From positions 1-17,081 of the forward strand of contig JAEVZA010000015.1 in assembly GCA_023392475.1 (NCBI GenBank): DNA of 17,081 nucleotides, written 5' to 3'. Numbering within the stretch: the first letter of the stretch is position 1; each line of letters opens with the position of its first letter. Positions 5,310 to 13,237 of the stretch are shown here, one piece after another. The position numbers were made by a program, and so were the translations under genes. Origin of the DNA: Actinomycetes bacterium (GTDB lineage Bacteria > Actinomycetota > Acidimicrobiia > Acidimicrobiales > Microtrichaceae). Below the pieces are notes generated by a model, which was not told the DNA's origin, did no database searches, and saw only the letters and a list, made by a program, of their open reading frames with translations.

Positions 5310-7402
5310 CGCTCACCGAGGAGGCCCCCGCTCCCACCGAGCAGGAGCACGAGGAGCCGCCGAAGCGGTCGCTGTTCGAGCCGACCATCGTCGGGCCGGC
5401 GATCAGGGACAGCTTCGTGAAGCTGAACCCCCGGTCCATGGCCCGCAACCCGGTGATGTTCATCGTCGAGGTCGGCGCCGTGCTCACCACCGTGCTGTGC
5501 ATCGCCGACTGGGGGAGCAGCAGCGGCTCGCAGGACGCGTTCGCGCTGCTGGTCACGATCTGGCTGTGGGCCACGGTCCTCTTCGCGAACTTCGCGGAGG
5601 CCATGGCGGAGGGTCGGGGGAAGGCCCAGGCGGCGACGCTCCGGAAGACCCGCGCCGAGACCGTCGCCCGGGTGCGGCTCGACGACGGATCCGTCGTCGA
5701 GCGGCCGTCCACCCAGCTCGACCTCGGCGACCTGTGCGTGGTGTCGGCCGGCGAGGTGATCCCCGGCGACGGCGACGTCGTGGAGGGCATCGCCACCGTC
5801 GACGAGTCGGCGATCACCGGCGAGTCGGCGCCGGTCGTCCGCGAGTCGGGCGGCGACCGGTCCGCGGTCACCGGCGGGACGCGGGTGCTCTCGGACGAGA
5901 TCGTCGTCCGCATCTCGGCCCGCCCGGGCGAGACGTTCCTCGACCGGATGATCGCGCTGGTGGAGGGCGCGGATCGGCAGAAGACGCCGAACGAGATCGC
6001 GCTCTCCATCCTCCTCGCCGGCCTGACGATCATCTTCCTGCTCGCGGTCGTCACCCTGCAGCCGTTCGCGATCTACTCCCAGGCCGAGCAGTCCATCGTC
6101 GTCCTCGTGGCGCTCCTCGTCTGCCTGATCCCGACGACGATCGGCGGCCTCCTCTCGGCCATCGGCATCGCCGGCATGGACCGGCTCGTCCAGCGCAACG
6201 TGCTCGCCATGTCGGGGCGGGCGGTCGAAGCCGCGGGCGACGTGAGCACGCTGCTGCTCGACAAGACGGGCACGATCACCTTCGGCTCCCGGCAGGCGGC
6301 GGAGTTCCTGCCGGTGCACGGCGTGTCCGAGCGCGACGTGGCGGAGGCAGCGTTGGCCTCCTCGCTCGCCGACGAGACGCCGGAGGGCCGCTCCATCGTG
6401 TCGCTCGCCACGGACGCGTTCGGCCTGACGCCGCCCGACCCGACGGGCGCGGTCCTCGTGCCGTTCACCGCCCAGACCCGCATGTCCGGCATGGACTTCC
6501 CCGACGGCCGCCAGGTCCGCAAGGGCGCCGGGGACTCGGTCCGCGACGCCGTCGCCGCGGCCGGCGGCACGGTGCCGCTCGAGCTCGGCCCGATCGTCGA
6601 GAAGGTGGCCTCCGACGGAGCGACCCCCCTCGTGGTCTACGACTGCGTGCCGGGCGACCCGCCCAGGGTCCTGGGCGTCATCCGGCTCAAGGACACGGTG
6701 AAGCCCGGCATGACCGAGCGCTTCGACGAGCTCCGTGCGATGGGCATCCGCACGGTGATGATCACGGGCGACAACCCGCTGACCGCCGCCGCCATCGCGG
6801 AGGAGGCCGGCGTGGACGACTTCCTCGCCCAGGCCACGCCCGAGGACAAGATGGCGCTCATCAAGCGTGAGCAGGCGGGCGGCAACCTCGTCGCCATGAC
6901 CGGCGACGGCACCAACGACGCGCCGGCGCTCGCGCAGGCCGACGTCGGCGTCGCCATGAACACCGGGACCCAGGCCGCCAAGGAGGCCGGGAACATGGTG
7001 GACCTGGACTCGGACCCGACGAAGCTCATCGAGATCGTCGAGATCGGCAAGCAGCTGCTCATCACCCGCGGGGCGCTGACCACGTTCTCGATCGCCAACG
7101 ACGTCGCCAAGTACTTCGCCATCATCCCGGCCATGTTCGCGGCGGTGATCCCGGCGCTCGACGACCTGAACATCATGCGGTTGTCGTCGCCGCGCTCGGC
7201 GATCCTGTCGGCCGTCATCTTCAACGCGCTGATCATCGTGATGCTGGTGCCGCTCGCGCTGCGTGGCGTGCGTTTCCGGGCCGAGGCGGCGTCGGCGGTG
7301 CTCCGGAGGAACCTGCTGATCTACGGCCTCGGCGGCATCGTCGCCCCCTTCATCGGCATCAAGCTGATCGACGTCGTGATCACGGCGCTGGGGGTGAGGT
7401 GA
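5306..7402 (+). CDS. kdpB: K+-transporting P-type ATPase, ATP-hydrolysing subunit KdpB
   Basis: A 698-residue P-type (P1A) ATPase that powers K+ uptake through KdpA. Visible landmarks in order: the actuator TGES loop (171-174), phosphorylation site DKTGTIT with Asp319, nucleotide-domain KGAG (Lys406), TGDNPLTA (488-495), hinge GDGTNDAPAL (533-542), and the conserved KdpB segment TTFSIANDVAKYFAIIPAMF (592-611). All catalytic residues are intact and the length is close to the E. coli protein. The ATG at 5306 has a strong CAGGAGG site 5 bases upstream; the frame is open further back to 5189, but that part overlaps the kdpA end and has no match. The stop TGA shares one base with the kdpC ATG. In the E. 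coli family the TGES serine is a site of inhibitory phosphorylation; it is conserved here (Ser174). Confidence 0.97.
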   Translation: MTLTEEAPAPTEQEHEEPPKRSLFEPTIVGPAIRDSFVKLNPRSMARNPVMFIVEVGAVLTTVLCIADWGSSSGSQDAFALLVTIWLWATVLFANFAEAMAEGRGKAQAATLRKTRAETVARVRLDDGSVVERPSTQLDLGDLCVVSAGEVIPGDGDVVEGIATVDESAITGESAPVVRESGGDRSAVTGGTRVLSDEIVVRISARPGETFLDRMIALVEGADRQKTPNEIALSILLAGLTIIFLLAVVTLQPFAIYSQAEQSIVVLVALLVCLIPTTIGGLLSAIGIAGMDRLVQRNVLAMSGRAVEAAGDVSTLLLDKTGTITFGSRQAAEFLPVHGVSERDVAEAALASSLADETPEGRSIVSLATDAFGLTPPDPTGAVLVPFTAQTRMSGMDFPDGRQVRKGAGDSVRDAVAAAGGTVPLELGPIVEKVASDGATPLVVYDCVPGDPPRVLGVIRLKDTVKPGMTERFDELRAMGIRTVMITGDNPLTAAAIAEEAGVDDFLAQATPEDKMALIKREQAGGNLVAMTGDGTNDAPALAQADVGVAMNTGTQAAKEAGNMVDLDSDPTKLIEIVEIGKQLLITRGALTTFSIANDVAKYFAIIPAMFAAVIPALDDLNIMRLSSPRSAILSAVIFNALIIVMLVPLALRGVRFRAEAASAVLRRNLLIYGLGGIVAPFIGIKLIDVVITALGVR

Positions 7403-7986
7403 TGAGCGCGCTCCTCCGGCAGCTCCGCCCCGCCATCGTCTCGATGCTGGCGCTCACCGCCCTGCTCGGGCTCGCCTACCCGCTCGTGGTGCTGGGCGTC
7501 GGCCAGGCCGCCTTCCACGACCAGGCCAACGGCTCGCTCGTCGAGCGCGGGGGCCGGGTCGTCGGCTCGAAGCTCATCGGGCAGGGGTTCGCGGCCCCGA
7601 CGTACTTCCACCCCCGGCCGTCCGCGGCCGGCGCCGGGTACGACGGCGAGTCGTCGGGCGGGTCGAACCTCGGCCCGACCAACCCCGACTACCTCACGAC
7701 CGTCGCCGAGCGGGCCGTCGCCTACCGGCGGGAGAACGGCCTGCCGGCGGGCGCCGAGGTGCCGGCCGACGCCGTGACGGCGTCGGGCTCCGGGTTGGAT
7801 CCGCAGATCACGTTGGCGAACGCGGAGCTGCAGGCACCGCGGGTGGCGCACGCCCGCGGCATGCGCGTGTCGACCGTGCGGTCGCTCGTGCGCCGGCACG
7901 TGGAGCCGCGCCCGCTGGGCTTCCTGGGCGACCCGGGCGTGAACGTGCTCGAGCTGAACCTCGACCTCGACCGGCACGACCCGTGA
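7402..7986 (+). CDS. kdpC: K+-transporting ATPase, KdpC subunit
   Basis: A 194-residue protein with one N-terminal transmembrane helix (about 12-36, IVSMLALTALLGLAYPLVVLGV) and an extracytoplasmic domain, the normal KdpC plan. Family signatures include the GSKLIGQGF segment (about 55-63), YFHPRPSAAG (68-77), SSGGSNLGPTNP (85-96) and the conserved ASGSGLDPQIT...A..Q.PRVA block (about 127-149). KdpC binds KdpA/KdpB and is thought to raise ATP affinity of the complex. The ATG shares its first base with the kdpB stop, with GGGGTGAGG upstream as ribosome binding site; an in-frame GTG one codon earlier is possible but less likely. The stop sits in GTGA, which may start a bridging ORF to kdpD. Confidence 0.96.
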   Translation: MSALLRQLRPAIVSMLALTALLGLAYPLVVLGVGQAAFHDQANGSLVERGGRVVGSKLIGQGFAAPTYFHPRPSAAGAGYDGESSGGSNLGPTNPDYLTTVAERAVAYRRENGLPAGAEVPADAVTASGSGLDPQITLANAELQAPRVAHARGMRVSTVRSLVRRHVEPRPLGFLGDPGVNVLELNLDLDRHDP

Positions 7987-8036
7987 CGGCACCCTGCGAC
8001 GGCCGGAGATCGGGAGGGGGCATGCTGTCCGCATGA
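7983..8036 (+). CDS. Candidate 17-residue junction ORF linking kdpC and kdpD
   Basis: A GTG at 7983 overlaps the kdpC stop in GTGA and stays open for 17 codons to a TGA at 8034-8036, which overlaps the kdpD ATG in ATGA. The predicted peptide is MTAPCDGRRSGGGMLSA. It covers exactly the gap between the pump and sensor genes and contains the GGGAGGGGG purine tract (8012-8020) that would serve kdpD. It mirrors the arrangement at the kdpA-kdpB junction. Translation is unproven; its length alone carries no weight. Confidence 0.28.
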   Translation: MTAPCDGRRSGGGMLSA

Positions 8037-10636
8037 GCTCGGGGTCCTCCGACGACGGTGCCGCCCCGGCGCGACGACGCGGCAGCCTCCGCATCTACCT
8101 CGGTGCCGCGCCCGGCGTCGGCAAGACGTTCGCCATGCTCAACGAGGGCCGACGCCGCGCCGAGCGCGGCACCGACGTCGTGGTCGGCCTCGTCGAGACC
8201 CACGGCCGCGGGCACACCGCCGAGCAGCTGGCCGGGCTCGAGGTCGTCCCGCGCCGCGTGGTCGAGCACCGTGGCACCACGCTCGACGAGCTCGACGTCG
8301 AGGCCGTGATCGCCCGCCGGCCCGAGGTGGCCTTGGTGGACGAGCTGGCGCACACCAACGTGGCCGGCTCGCGGAGCGAGAAGCGGTGGCAGGACATCGA
8401 GCAGCTCCTGGACGCGGGCATCGACGTGGTGTCGACGGTGAACGTGCAGCACCTGGAGTCGCTCAACGACGTGGTCGAGCGCATCACCGGGGTGCGGCAG
8501 CGCGAGACCGTCCCCGACGCCTGGGTCCGCTCCGCGGAGCAGATCGAGCTCGTCGACATGACGCCGGAGGCGATCCGCCGCCGGATGGCCCACGGCAACA
8601 TCTACCCGGCCGAGCGCATCGACGCCGCGCTCGGGAACTACTTCCGCCCCGGCAACCTCGCCGCGCTGCGGGAGCTGGCGCTCCTGTGGCTGGCCGACCG
8701 CGTCGAGGACCAGCTCCAGGGGTACCTGGAGGACCACGGCATCGCCGACGCGTGGGAGACCCGGGAGCGGGTCATGGTCGCCCTCACCGGGGCGCCCGGG
8801 AGCGAGGCCGTCATCCGCCGCGCCGGGCGGCTGGCCGCGCGCCTCCGGGGCGATCTGGTCGGCGTCCACGTGTCGCGGTCCGACGGCCTGACCGAGGCGA
8901 GGGGGCCCGAGCTGGAGCGCCACCGCCGCATCCTCGAGGAGCTGGGCGGTTCGTACCGCGAGGTGCTCGGGGACGACGTGGCCGAGACGCTCGTGGCCGT
9001 CGCCCGCACCGAGCGGGCCACGCAGCTCGTGATCGGCGCGAGCCGCCGCAGCCGGCGCCAGGAGGTGACCGGCGGGTCCGTCGTGAACCGGCTGCTCCGC
9101 CTGGCGCGGGACCTGGACGTCCACGTCATCTCGAGCGGGCCGCCCGAGCGGCCGTCGGTCGGCGAGTCCATCCCCGAGGTGCACCTGCTCCGCCCGAACC
9201 TCTCGCGCCGCCGGCGGTCGTGGGGCTGGGGGCTCCTCGTCGTGGGGCTGCCGGCGGTGATCCTCCTGCTGCTCCCGTTCCGCGACGACGTCGGGATCTC
9301 CACGGTGCTGCTGCTCGTGCTGAGCCTCGTGGTCGCCGTCGCCGCGGTGGGCGGCCTGCTGCCGGGCATCGTCGGCGCGGTCCTCGCCGCGTTCGCGGCC
9401 AACTACTTCTTCGTGCCGCCGTACCGGACGCTGTCGGTGGCGGACGCCGACGACGCGCTCGCTCTGGCGGTGTTCGTCGCCGTCGGCGCCACGGTGTCGT
9501 CCCTCGTCGACCGCGTGGCGAGGCGGTCGTCCGAGGCGGCGCGGGCGCGCGCCGACGCGGACGCGCTCGCCCGTGGCGCCACCTCGCTCGCCACCGACCC
9601 GGACCCGATCCCGGCCATCACGCGCGAGCTGCGCGGCGCGCTCGGCATGGACGCCGTGTCGGTGCTGGAGCGGGACGACGGTGGCGCCTGGACCGTCGTG
9701 GCCTCCGCCGGCGACCACGCGCCCGACGCCCCGGGCCTGGGCGTGGAGCGCACGCTGACCGACGACGGCGCGCTCGCGCTGGTGTTGCGCGGCCGCACGC
9801 TCGACGCAGAGGACGTCGAGCTCCTCGACGCCCTCGCCCGGCAGCTGACCGTCGCCATCGAATCGGCGCAGCTCCACCGCGAGGCCGCGGCCGCCGAGGT
9901 GATGGCGCAGGCGGACGCCCTGCGGACGGGCATCCTGCAGGCCGTGTCGCACGACCTCCGCACCCCGCTCGCCGGCATCAAGGCATCGGTCACCAGCCTC
10001 CAGGCGCCCGACGTGTCGTTCGGGCCGGAGGACACCGCCGCGTTCCTGCGCACGATCGACACGGAGGTCGACCGGCTCGACCGCGTGGTCGGGAACCTGC
10101 TCGACATGAGCCGGCTCCAGACCGGCACGCTGCGCGTGCTGTCGCGCCCGACGGCGCTGGAGGAGGTCGTGGGTTCCGCCGTGGGGGACGTGGCCGGTGG
10201 CGACGCCGCGGCCGTGGACGTGCGCGTGCCCGAGACGCTGCCGCTGGTCCACGTGGACGGCCCGCTCCTGGAGCGGGCGCTCGCCAACGTCGTGGCCAAC
10301 GCGCTGGCCGTGGAGCCCGAGGGCATGCCGGTGGTGATCGAGGCGGCGGCGATCGGCGAGCACGTCCACCTGCGCGTCGTCGACCGGGGCCCCGGGATCG
10401 CCCCCGCGCAGCGCGAGCGGGTGTTCGAGCCGTTCCAGCGGCTCGGCGACCGGTCCACCCAGGCGGGCGTCGGCCTCGGCCTCGCCATCGCCCAGGGCCT
10501 GACCCGCGCCGTCGGCGGCGAGCTCGAGCTGGAGGACACGCCCGGCGGCGGGCTGACCGTCGTGTTCCGGCTGCCGCTGCCGGCGACGGTGGACGGCCGC
10601 CACCCGACCGACGACGAGACGGAGGTGGCGCGGTGA
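8033..10636 (+). CDS. kdpD: Sensor histidine kinase KdpD
   Basis: An 867-residue hybrid of the usual KdpD domains. Residues about 17-230 are the KdpD N-terminal domain with Walker A GAAPGVGKT (24-32) and VDELAHTNV (102-110). A universal-stress-protein domain follows (about 245-370), then the four-helix DUF4118 membrane domain (about 398-492), a GAF domain (about 505-615), the dimerisation domain with phospho-acceptor His640 (SHDLRTPLAGIK) and an ATPase domain with Asn752/Asn756, DRGPG (784-788) and GVGLGLA (812-818). It should sense K+ limitation and control phosphorylation of KdpE. The ribosome binding tract GGGAGGGGG lies 12 bases before the ATG, a little far. The stop overlaps the kdpE GTG by 4 bases. 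Confidence 0.97.
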   Translation: MSSGSSDDGAAPARRRGSLRIYLGAAPGVGKTFAMLNEGRRRAERGTDVVVGLVETHGRGHTAEQLAGLEVVPRRVVEHRGTTLDELDVEAVIARRPEVALVDELAHTNVAGSRSEKRWQDIEQLLDAGIDVVSTVNVQHLESLNDVVERITGVRQRETVPDAWVRSAEQIELVDMTPEAIRRRMAHGNIYPAERIDAALGNYFRPGNLAALRELALLWLADRVEDQLQGYLEDHGIADAWETRERVMVALTGAPGSEAVIRRAGRLAARLRGDLVGVHVSRSDGLTEARGPELERHRRILEELGGSYREVLGDDVAETLVAVARTERATQLVIGASRRSRRQEVTGGSVVNRLLRLARDLDVHVISSGPPERPSVGESIPEVHLLRPNLSRRRRSWGWGLLVVGLPAVILLLLPFRDDVGISTVLLLVLSLVVAVAAVGGLLPGIVGAVLAAFAANYFFVPPYRTLSVADADDALALAVFVAVGATVSSLVDRVARRSSEAARARADADALARGATSLATDPDPIPAITRELRGALGMDAVSVLERDDGGAWTVVASAGDHAPDAPGLGVERTLTDDGALALVLRGRTLDAEDVELLDALARQLTVAIESAQLHREAAAAEVMAQADALRTGILQAVSHDLRTPLAGIKASVTSLQAPDVSFGPEDTAAFLRTIDTEVDRLDRVVGNLLDMSRLQTGTLRVLSRPTALEEVVGSAVGDVAGGDAAAVDVRVPETLPLVHVDGPLLERALANVVANALAVEPEGMPVVIEAAAIGEHVHLRVVDRGPGIAPAQRERVFEPFQRLGDRSTQAGVGLGLAIAQGLTRAVGGELELEDTPGGGLTVVFRLPLPATVDGRHPTDDETEVAR

Positions 10637-11343
10637 CGCGGGTGCTGGTGGTCGACGACGAGCCGCAGATCCGCAAGGCGCTCGGCGTGAACCTGCGGGC
10701 CCGCGGCTACGACGTCGACCTCGCGGCGACGGGGGAGGAGGCGCTGCACCTGGCCGCGGCGCGCCGCCCCGACGCGGTGCTGCTCGACCTCGGCCTGCCC
10801 GGCATCGACGGCGTACAGGTCATCGAGGGGCTGCGGGGGTGGTCGGAGGTGCCGATCATCGTGCTGTCGGTGCGCGGCGAGGAGTCGGACAAGGTCGCCG
10901 CGCTGGACGCGGGCGCGGATGACTACGTGACGAAGCCGTTCGGCATGGCCGAGCTGCTGGCCCGGCTCCGGGTGGCCATCCGGCGCCAGCACCCCGAGCC
11001 CGACGAGCCGGTCGTGGAGACGCCCGACTTCACGATCGACCTGGTCGCCAAGCGGGCGGTCGCGGGCGACGAGGAGGTGCGGCTCACGCCGATCGAGTGG
11101 GCGCTCGTCGAGCAGCTCGTGCGGAACCCCGGGCGGCTGGTGTCGCAGCGGCAGCTCCTGCACGAGGTGTGGGGGCCGCAGTACGACCAGGAGACCAACT
11201 ACCTCCGCGTGCACCTGGCCAACCTGCGCCGGAAGCTCGAGCCGGTGCCGTCGCGGCCGCGCTACTTCGTGACCGAGCCGGGCATGGGCTACCGGTTCGA
11301 GCCCGGCGACGTCCCCGCCGAACCGGACCCCACGGGGAAATAG
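10633..11343 (+). CDS. kdpE: Response regulator KdpE (OmpR family)
   Basis: A 236-residue response regulator. The receiver domain (1-115) shows the acidic pair Asp9/Asp10 (VVDDE), phospho-acceptor Asp52 (LLDLGLPG), the VLSVRG switch segment and Lys101 (VTKPFG). The C-terminal winged helix (about 128-225) has LTPIEWALVEQLVRNPGRLV, the recognition helix NYLRVHLANLRRKLE and the closing GMGYRF typical of KdpE. It starts with GTG in a 4-base GTGA overlap with kdpD, behind GGAGGTGG, so the pair is translationally coupled. It should bind the kdp promoter when phosphorylated. The last residues (TGK) and the stop codon are encoded by the first copy of a 21-bp direct repeat, so the natural C-terminus may have been altered by that repeat. 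Confidence 0.97.
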   Translation: MTRVLVVDDEPQIRKALGVNLRARGYDVDLAATGEEALHLAAARRPDAVLLDLGLPGIDGVQVIEGLRGWSEVPIIVLSVRGEESDKVAALDAGADDYVTKPFGMAELLARLRVAIRRQHPEPDEPVVETPDFTIDLVAKRAVAGDEEVRLTPIEWALVEQLVRNPGRLVSQRQLLHEVWGPQYDQETNYLRVHLANLRRKLEPVPSRPRYFVTEPGMGYRFEPGDVPAEPDPTGK

Positions 11344-11381
11344 GGGTCCTCACGGACGCGCACGGGGAAATAGGGGTCCTC
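11331..11381. repeat. Pair of identical 21-bp direct repeats, 30-bp period, at the kdpE end
   Basis: Two exact 21-bp copies, at 11331-11351 and 11361-11381, begin with CACGGGGAAATAGGGG. Nine bases separate them and give a 30-bp period. The AAATA core is unusual in this GC-rich background. Each copy has two GGGG runs (11334, 11343, 11364, 11373), so the strand could form a G-quadruplex with a long central loop. The kdpE stop TAG (11341-11343) is inside copy one. It occupies the convergent space between kdpE and maf, where a terminator would be expected, but no hairpin with a T-run is visible. Confidence 0.9.
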
Positions 11382-11450
11382 GATCTCGTTCTCCGAGCCT
11401 GGACCGCCGCAGAACCCTCGAGCGAGCCAGCAAACCATCGCCGGGTCGGG

Positions 11451-11470
11451 CGAGCGGTACCGAGCGGTCC
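11451..11470. repeat. Short tandem repeat before the maf stop codon
   Basis: Two adjacent 10-base units, CGAGCGGTAC and CGAGCGGTCC, differ at one base and end two bases before the maf stop (11473-11475). No function is apparent. Confidence 0.4.
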
Positions 11471-11472
11471 GG

Positions 11473-12072
11473 TCAGGCGCCGAGCGCGGGCGGCGGCAGG
11501 CCGACGGCCCGCAGCGCGTCGACGGTGGCCCGCAGCGGCAGGCCGATGACCGTGGTGGGGTCCCCGTCGACGGACTCGACGAGCGCCGCGCCCACGCCCT
11601 GGAGCGCGTACGCGCCGGCCTTGTCCATCGGCTCGCCGCCGGCCACGTACCCGGCGAGGGCATCGGGGTCCGCGGGTGCCATCCGGACGCGCGCCGCCTC
11701 GACGAGCGGCCGCTCGGCGCCGTCGGGACCGATCACCAGCACGGCGGTGAGCACGGTGTGGGTGCGCCCGGCGAGCGAGCGGAGCATGCGCAGCGCGTCG
11801 ACCGGGTCGACGGGCTTGCCGAGCACCGACTCGCCGTGCGCCGGGTCGCCGAGCACCACGCAGGTGTCGGCGGCCACGACCACGAGCCCCGGTTCCCACA
11901 CCACCCGGGCCTTGTCCGCCGCGACCCTGGCCGCGTAGCCCGCGGCCGGCTCGCCGGCGAGGATCGACTCGTCGACGTCCGCGGGTCGCACCTCGAAGCG
12001 GTACCCCACCCGCTCGAGCAGCTCGGCGCGGCGCGGCGAGGCGGAGGCCAGCACCAGCGGGGCGTCAGCCAC
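11473..12072 (-). CDS. maf: Maf-family nucleoside triphosphate pyrophosphatase
   Basis: A 199-residue Maf/YhdE-type protein. The N-terminal substrate loop LASASPRRAELLE (8-20), the ADT motif with the catalytic-type Asp69, LGKP (84-87), GRTHTVLTAV (102-111) and the closing GGEPMDKAGAYALQG (145-159) are all present in the right order and spacing. Family members hydrolyse non-canonical or pyrimidine nucleoside triphosphates (dTTP/UTP in the YhdE type) to monophosphates, cleaning the nucleotide pool, and have been linked to septum inhibition. The start is a GTG at 12072, 8 bases inside the end of dusB, so translation is probably coupled to that gene. The gene converges on kdpE. Confidence 0.95.
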   Translation of the reverse strand: MADAPLVLASASPRRAELLERVGYRFEVRPADVDESILAGEPAAGYAARVAADKARVVWEPGLVVVAADTCVVLGDPAHGESVLGKPVDPVDALRMLRSLAGRTHTVLTAVLVIGPDGAERPLVEAARVRMAPADPDALAGYVAGGEPMDKAGAYALQGVGAALVESVDGDPTTVIGLPLRATVDALRAVGLPPPALGA

Positions 12073-13219
12073 CCGAGACCAGCGCCTCGGCGCCGACGTC
12101 CAGGTGGACGTCCTCGTCGGGGTCGTCCAGCCACCCGTCGGGCAGCGCCACCCGGCGCAGCGCGCCGTGGTGGCTGCGCACGATGCGCCCCGGGTCCTGC
12201 GTCGGGCGCGCCGCGGGGTCGAGCGCGTCGAGCAGGCGCTCGAGGTCGTCCCGCGTGCTCACCAGCCCGGCGCGCTGCCGCACGTCGGAGCCGACGGGGT
12301 AGCCCTTCAGGTACCAGGCGAGGTGCTTCCGGAAGGGCGACAGGCGCAGCGGCCCGTCCTCCCACGCCTCGATCAGCGCGACGTGGCGCCGGATCGTGGC
12401 GACCACCTCGCCGAGGTCGGGTGCCGGTCGGAGGGGCCGACCGGCCAGCGCGTCGTCGAGGTCGCGGAAGAGCCACGGCCGCCCGAGGCACCCGCGCCCG
12501 ATCACGACGCCGTCGCAGCCGGTCGCCGCGAGCATCGCGGTGGCGTCCTCGGCGTCGAACACGTCCCCGTTGCCGAGCACGGGCACCTCGGTGATCGCGG
12601 ATCGGAGCTCCGCGATGGCCTCCCACCGCGCGGTCGGCGCGTAGTGCTGCAGCGCGGTGCGGGCGTGCAGCGCGACCGCGGCCACGCCCTCGTCGACCGC
12701 GATCCGGCCCGTGTCGAGGAACGTGAGGTGGTCGTCGTCGATGCCCATGCGGAACTTCACGGTCACGGGCACGGCCCCGCCGGACTCGGCGTCGGCAGCG
12801 GACACCGCGGCACGCACGACCCGTCGGAGCAGCCGCCGCTTCACCGGCAGCGCGGCGCCGCCCCCGTTGCGCGTGACCTTGGCGGCGGGGCAGCCGAAGT
12901 TGAGGTCGAGGTGGTCGACGAGGCCGTCGCCCACCAACCGCCGCACGGCCTCGCCGAGCGACCCCGGCTCGGTGCCGTAGAGCTGGAGCGAGCGGACGCG
13001 CTCGTCGGGGTGGAAGCGGGTGAGCGCCCACGACGTGGGGTGCCCCTCGACGAGCGCGCGTGCGGTCACCATCTGGTTGACGTACAGGCCGCCGCCGAAC
13101 GACGCGCACAGCACCCGGAAGGGCGCGTCGGTCACCCCGGCCATCGGCGCGAGCACGACCGGCGGGTCCACCGCGATCGGCCCGATGCGCAGCCCGTCCG
13201 CGATCCGGCCCTGCTCCAC
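12065..13219 (-). CDS. dusB: tRNA-dihydrouridine synthase (DusB/NifR3 type)
   Basis: A 384-residue flavoenzyme that reduces uridines in the D-loop of tRNA to dihydrouridine. The TIM-barrel part carries the FMN-site segment LAPMAGVTDAPFR (23-35), the QLYG strand (79-82), the catalytic Cys110 in DLNFGCPAAKVTRNGGGAAL, VKFRMG (154-159), ALHARTALQHY (183-193), GNGDV (216-220) and GRGCLGRPWLF (241-251). The C-terminal helical domain includes FRKHLAWYLKGYP. The start chosen is the GTG at 13219, with AGGA seven bases upstream. The frame is open much further, to 14398, but that extension is antisense to the peroxidase gene and has no Dus features. The gene diverges from the peroxidase gene and overlaps maf by 8 bases. 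Confidence 0.94.
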   Translation of the reverse strand: MEQGRIADGLRIGPIAVDPPVVLAPMAGVTDAPFRVLCASFGGGLYVNQMVTARALVEGHPTSWALTRFHPDERVRSLQLYGTEPGSLGEAVRRLVGDGLVDHLDLNFGCPAAKVTRNGGGAALPVKRRLLRRVVRAAVSAADAESGGAVPVTVKFRMGIDDDHLTFLDTGRIAVDEGVAAVALHARTALQHYAPTARWEAIAELRSAITEVPVLGNGDVFDAEDATAMLAATGCDGVVIGRGCLGRPWLFRDLDDALAGRPLRPAPDLGEVVATIRRHVALIEAWEDGPLRLSPFRKHLAWYLKGYPVGSDVRQRAGLVSTRDDLERLLDALDPAARPTQDPGRIVRSHHGALRRVALPDGWLDDPDEDVHLDVGAEALVSGG

Positions 13220-13224
13220 GCCCG

Positions 13225-13231
13225 TATCCTG
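13225..13231. promoter_or_regulatory. Candidate shared, near-symmetric -10 element for dusB and the DyP peroxidase gene
   Basis: TATCCT on the plus strand (13225-13230) is a TANNNT box ending 7 bases before the peroxidase ATG at 13238. The same bases read on the minus strand give CAGGAT, ending 6 bases before the dusB GTG at 13219. Only 18 bases separate the two start codons, so each gene's -35 region must lie inside the other gene or be absent. Both transcripts would be leaderless or nearly so. Confidence 0.4.
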
Positions 13232-13237
13232 CCGCAG

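Noticed and set aside
3448..6054. 868-codon open frame on the minus strand opposite kdpA and kdpB
   Set aside because: Its sequence is low-complexity Arg/Asp/Gly/His with no family features and lies exactly antisense to well-conserved genes; long shadow frames are expected at this GC content.
7808..10603. 931-codon minus-strand frame opposite kdpC and kdpD
   Set aside because: Antisense shadow of kdpD with repetitive composition and no recognisable domain.
8386..10632. Long plus-strand frame upstream of and in frame with kdpE
   Set aside because: It is another frame of kdpD, Arg/Gly/Pro-rich; kdpE itself starts at the GTG at 10633 with a classical receiver domain.
11331..11381. CRISPR array
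   Set aside because: Only two repeats with a 9-base spacer and no cas genes; the period is too short for CRISPR.
12104..13237. 378-codon N-terminal extension of the DyP peroxidase frame
   Set aside because: Antisense to dusB; DyP proteins of this type begin where the ATG at 13238 starts and the full length then matches YfeX.
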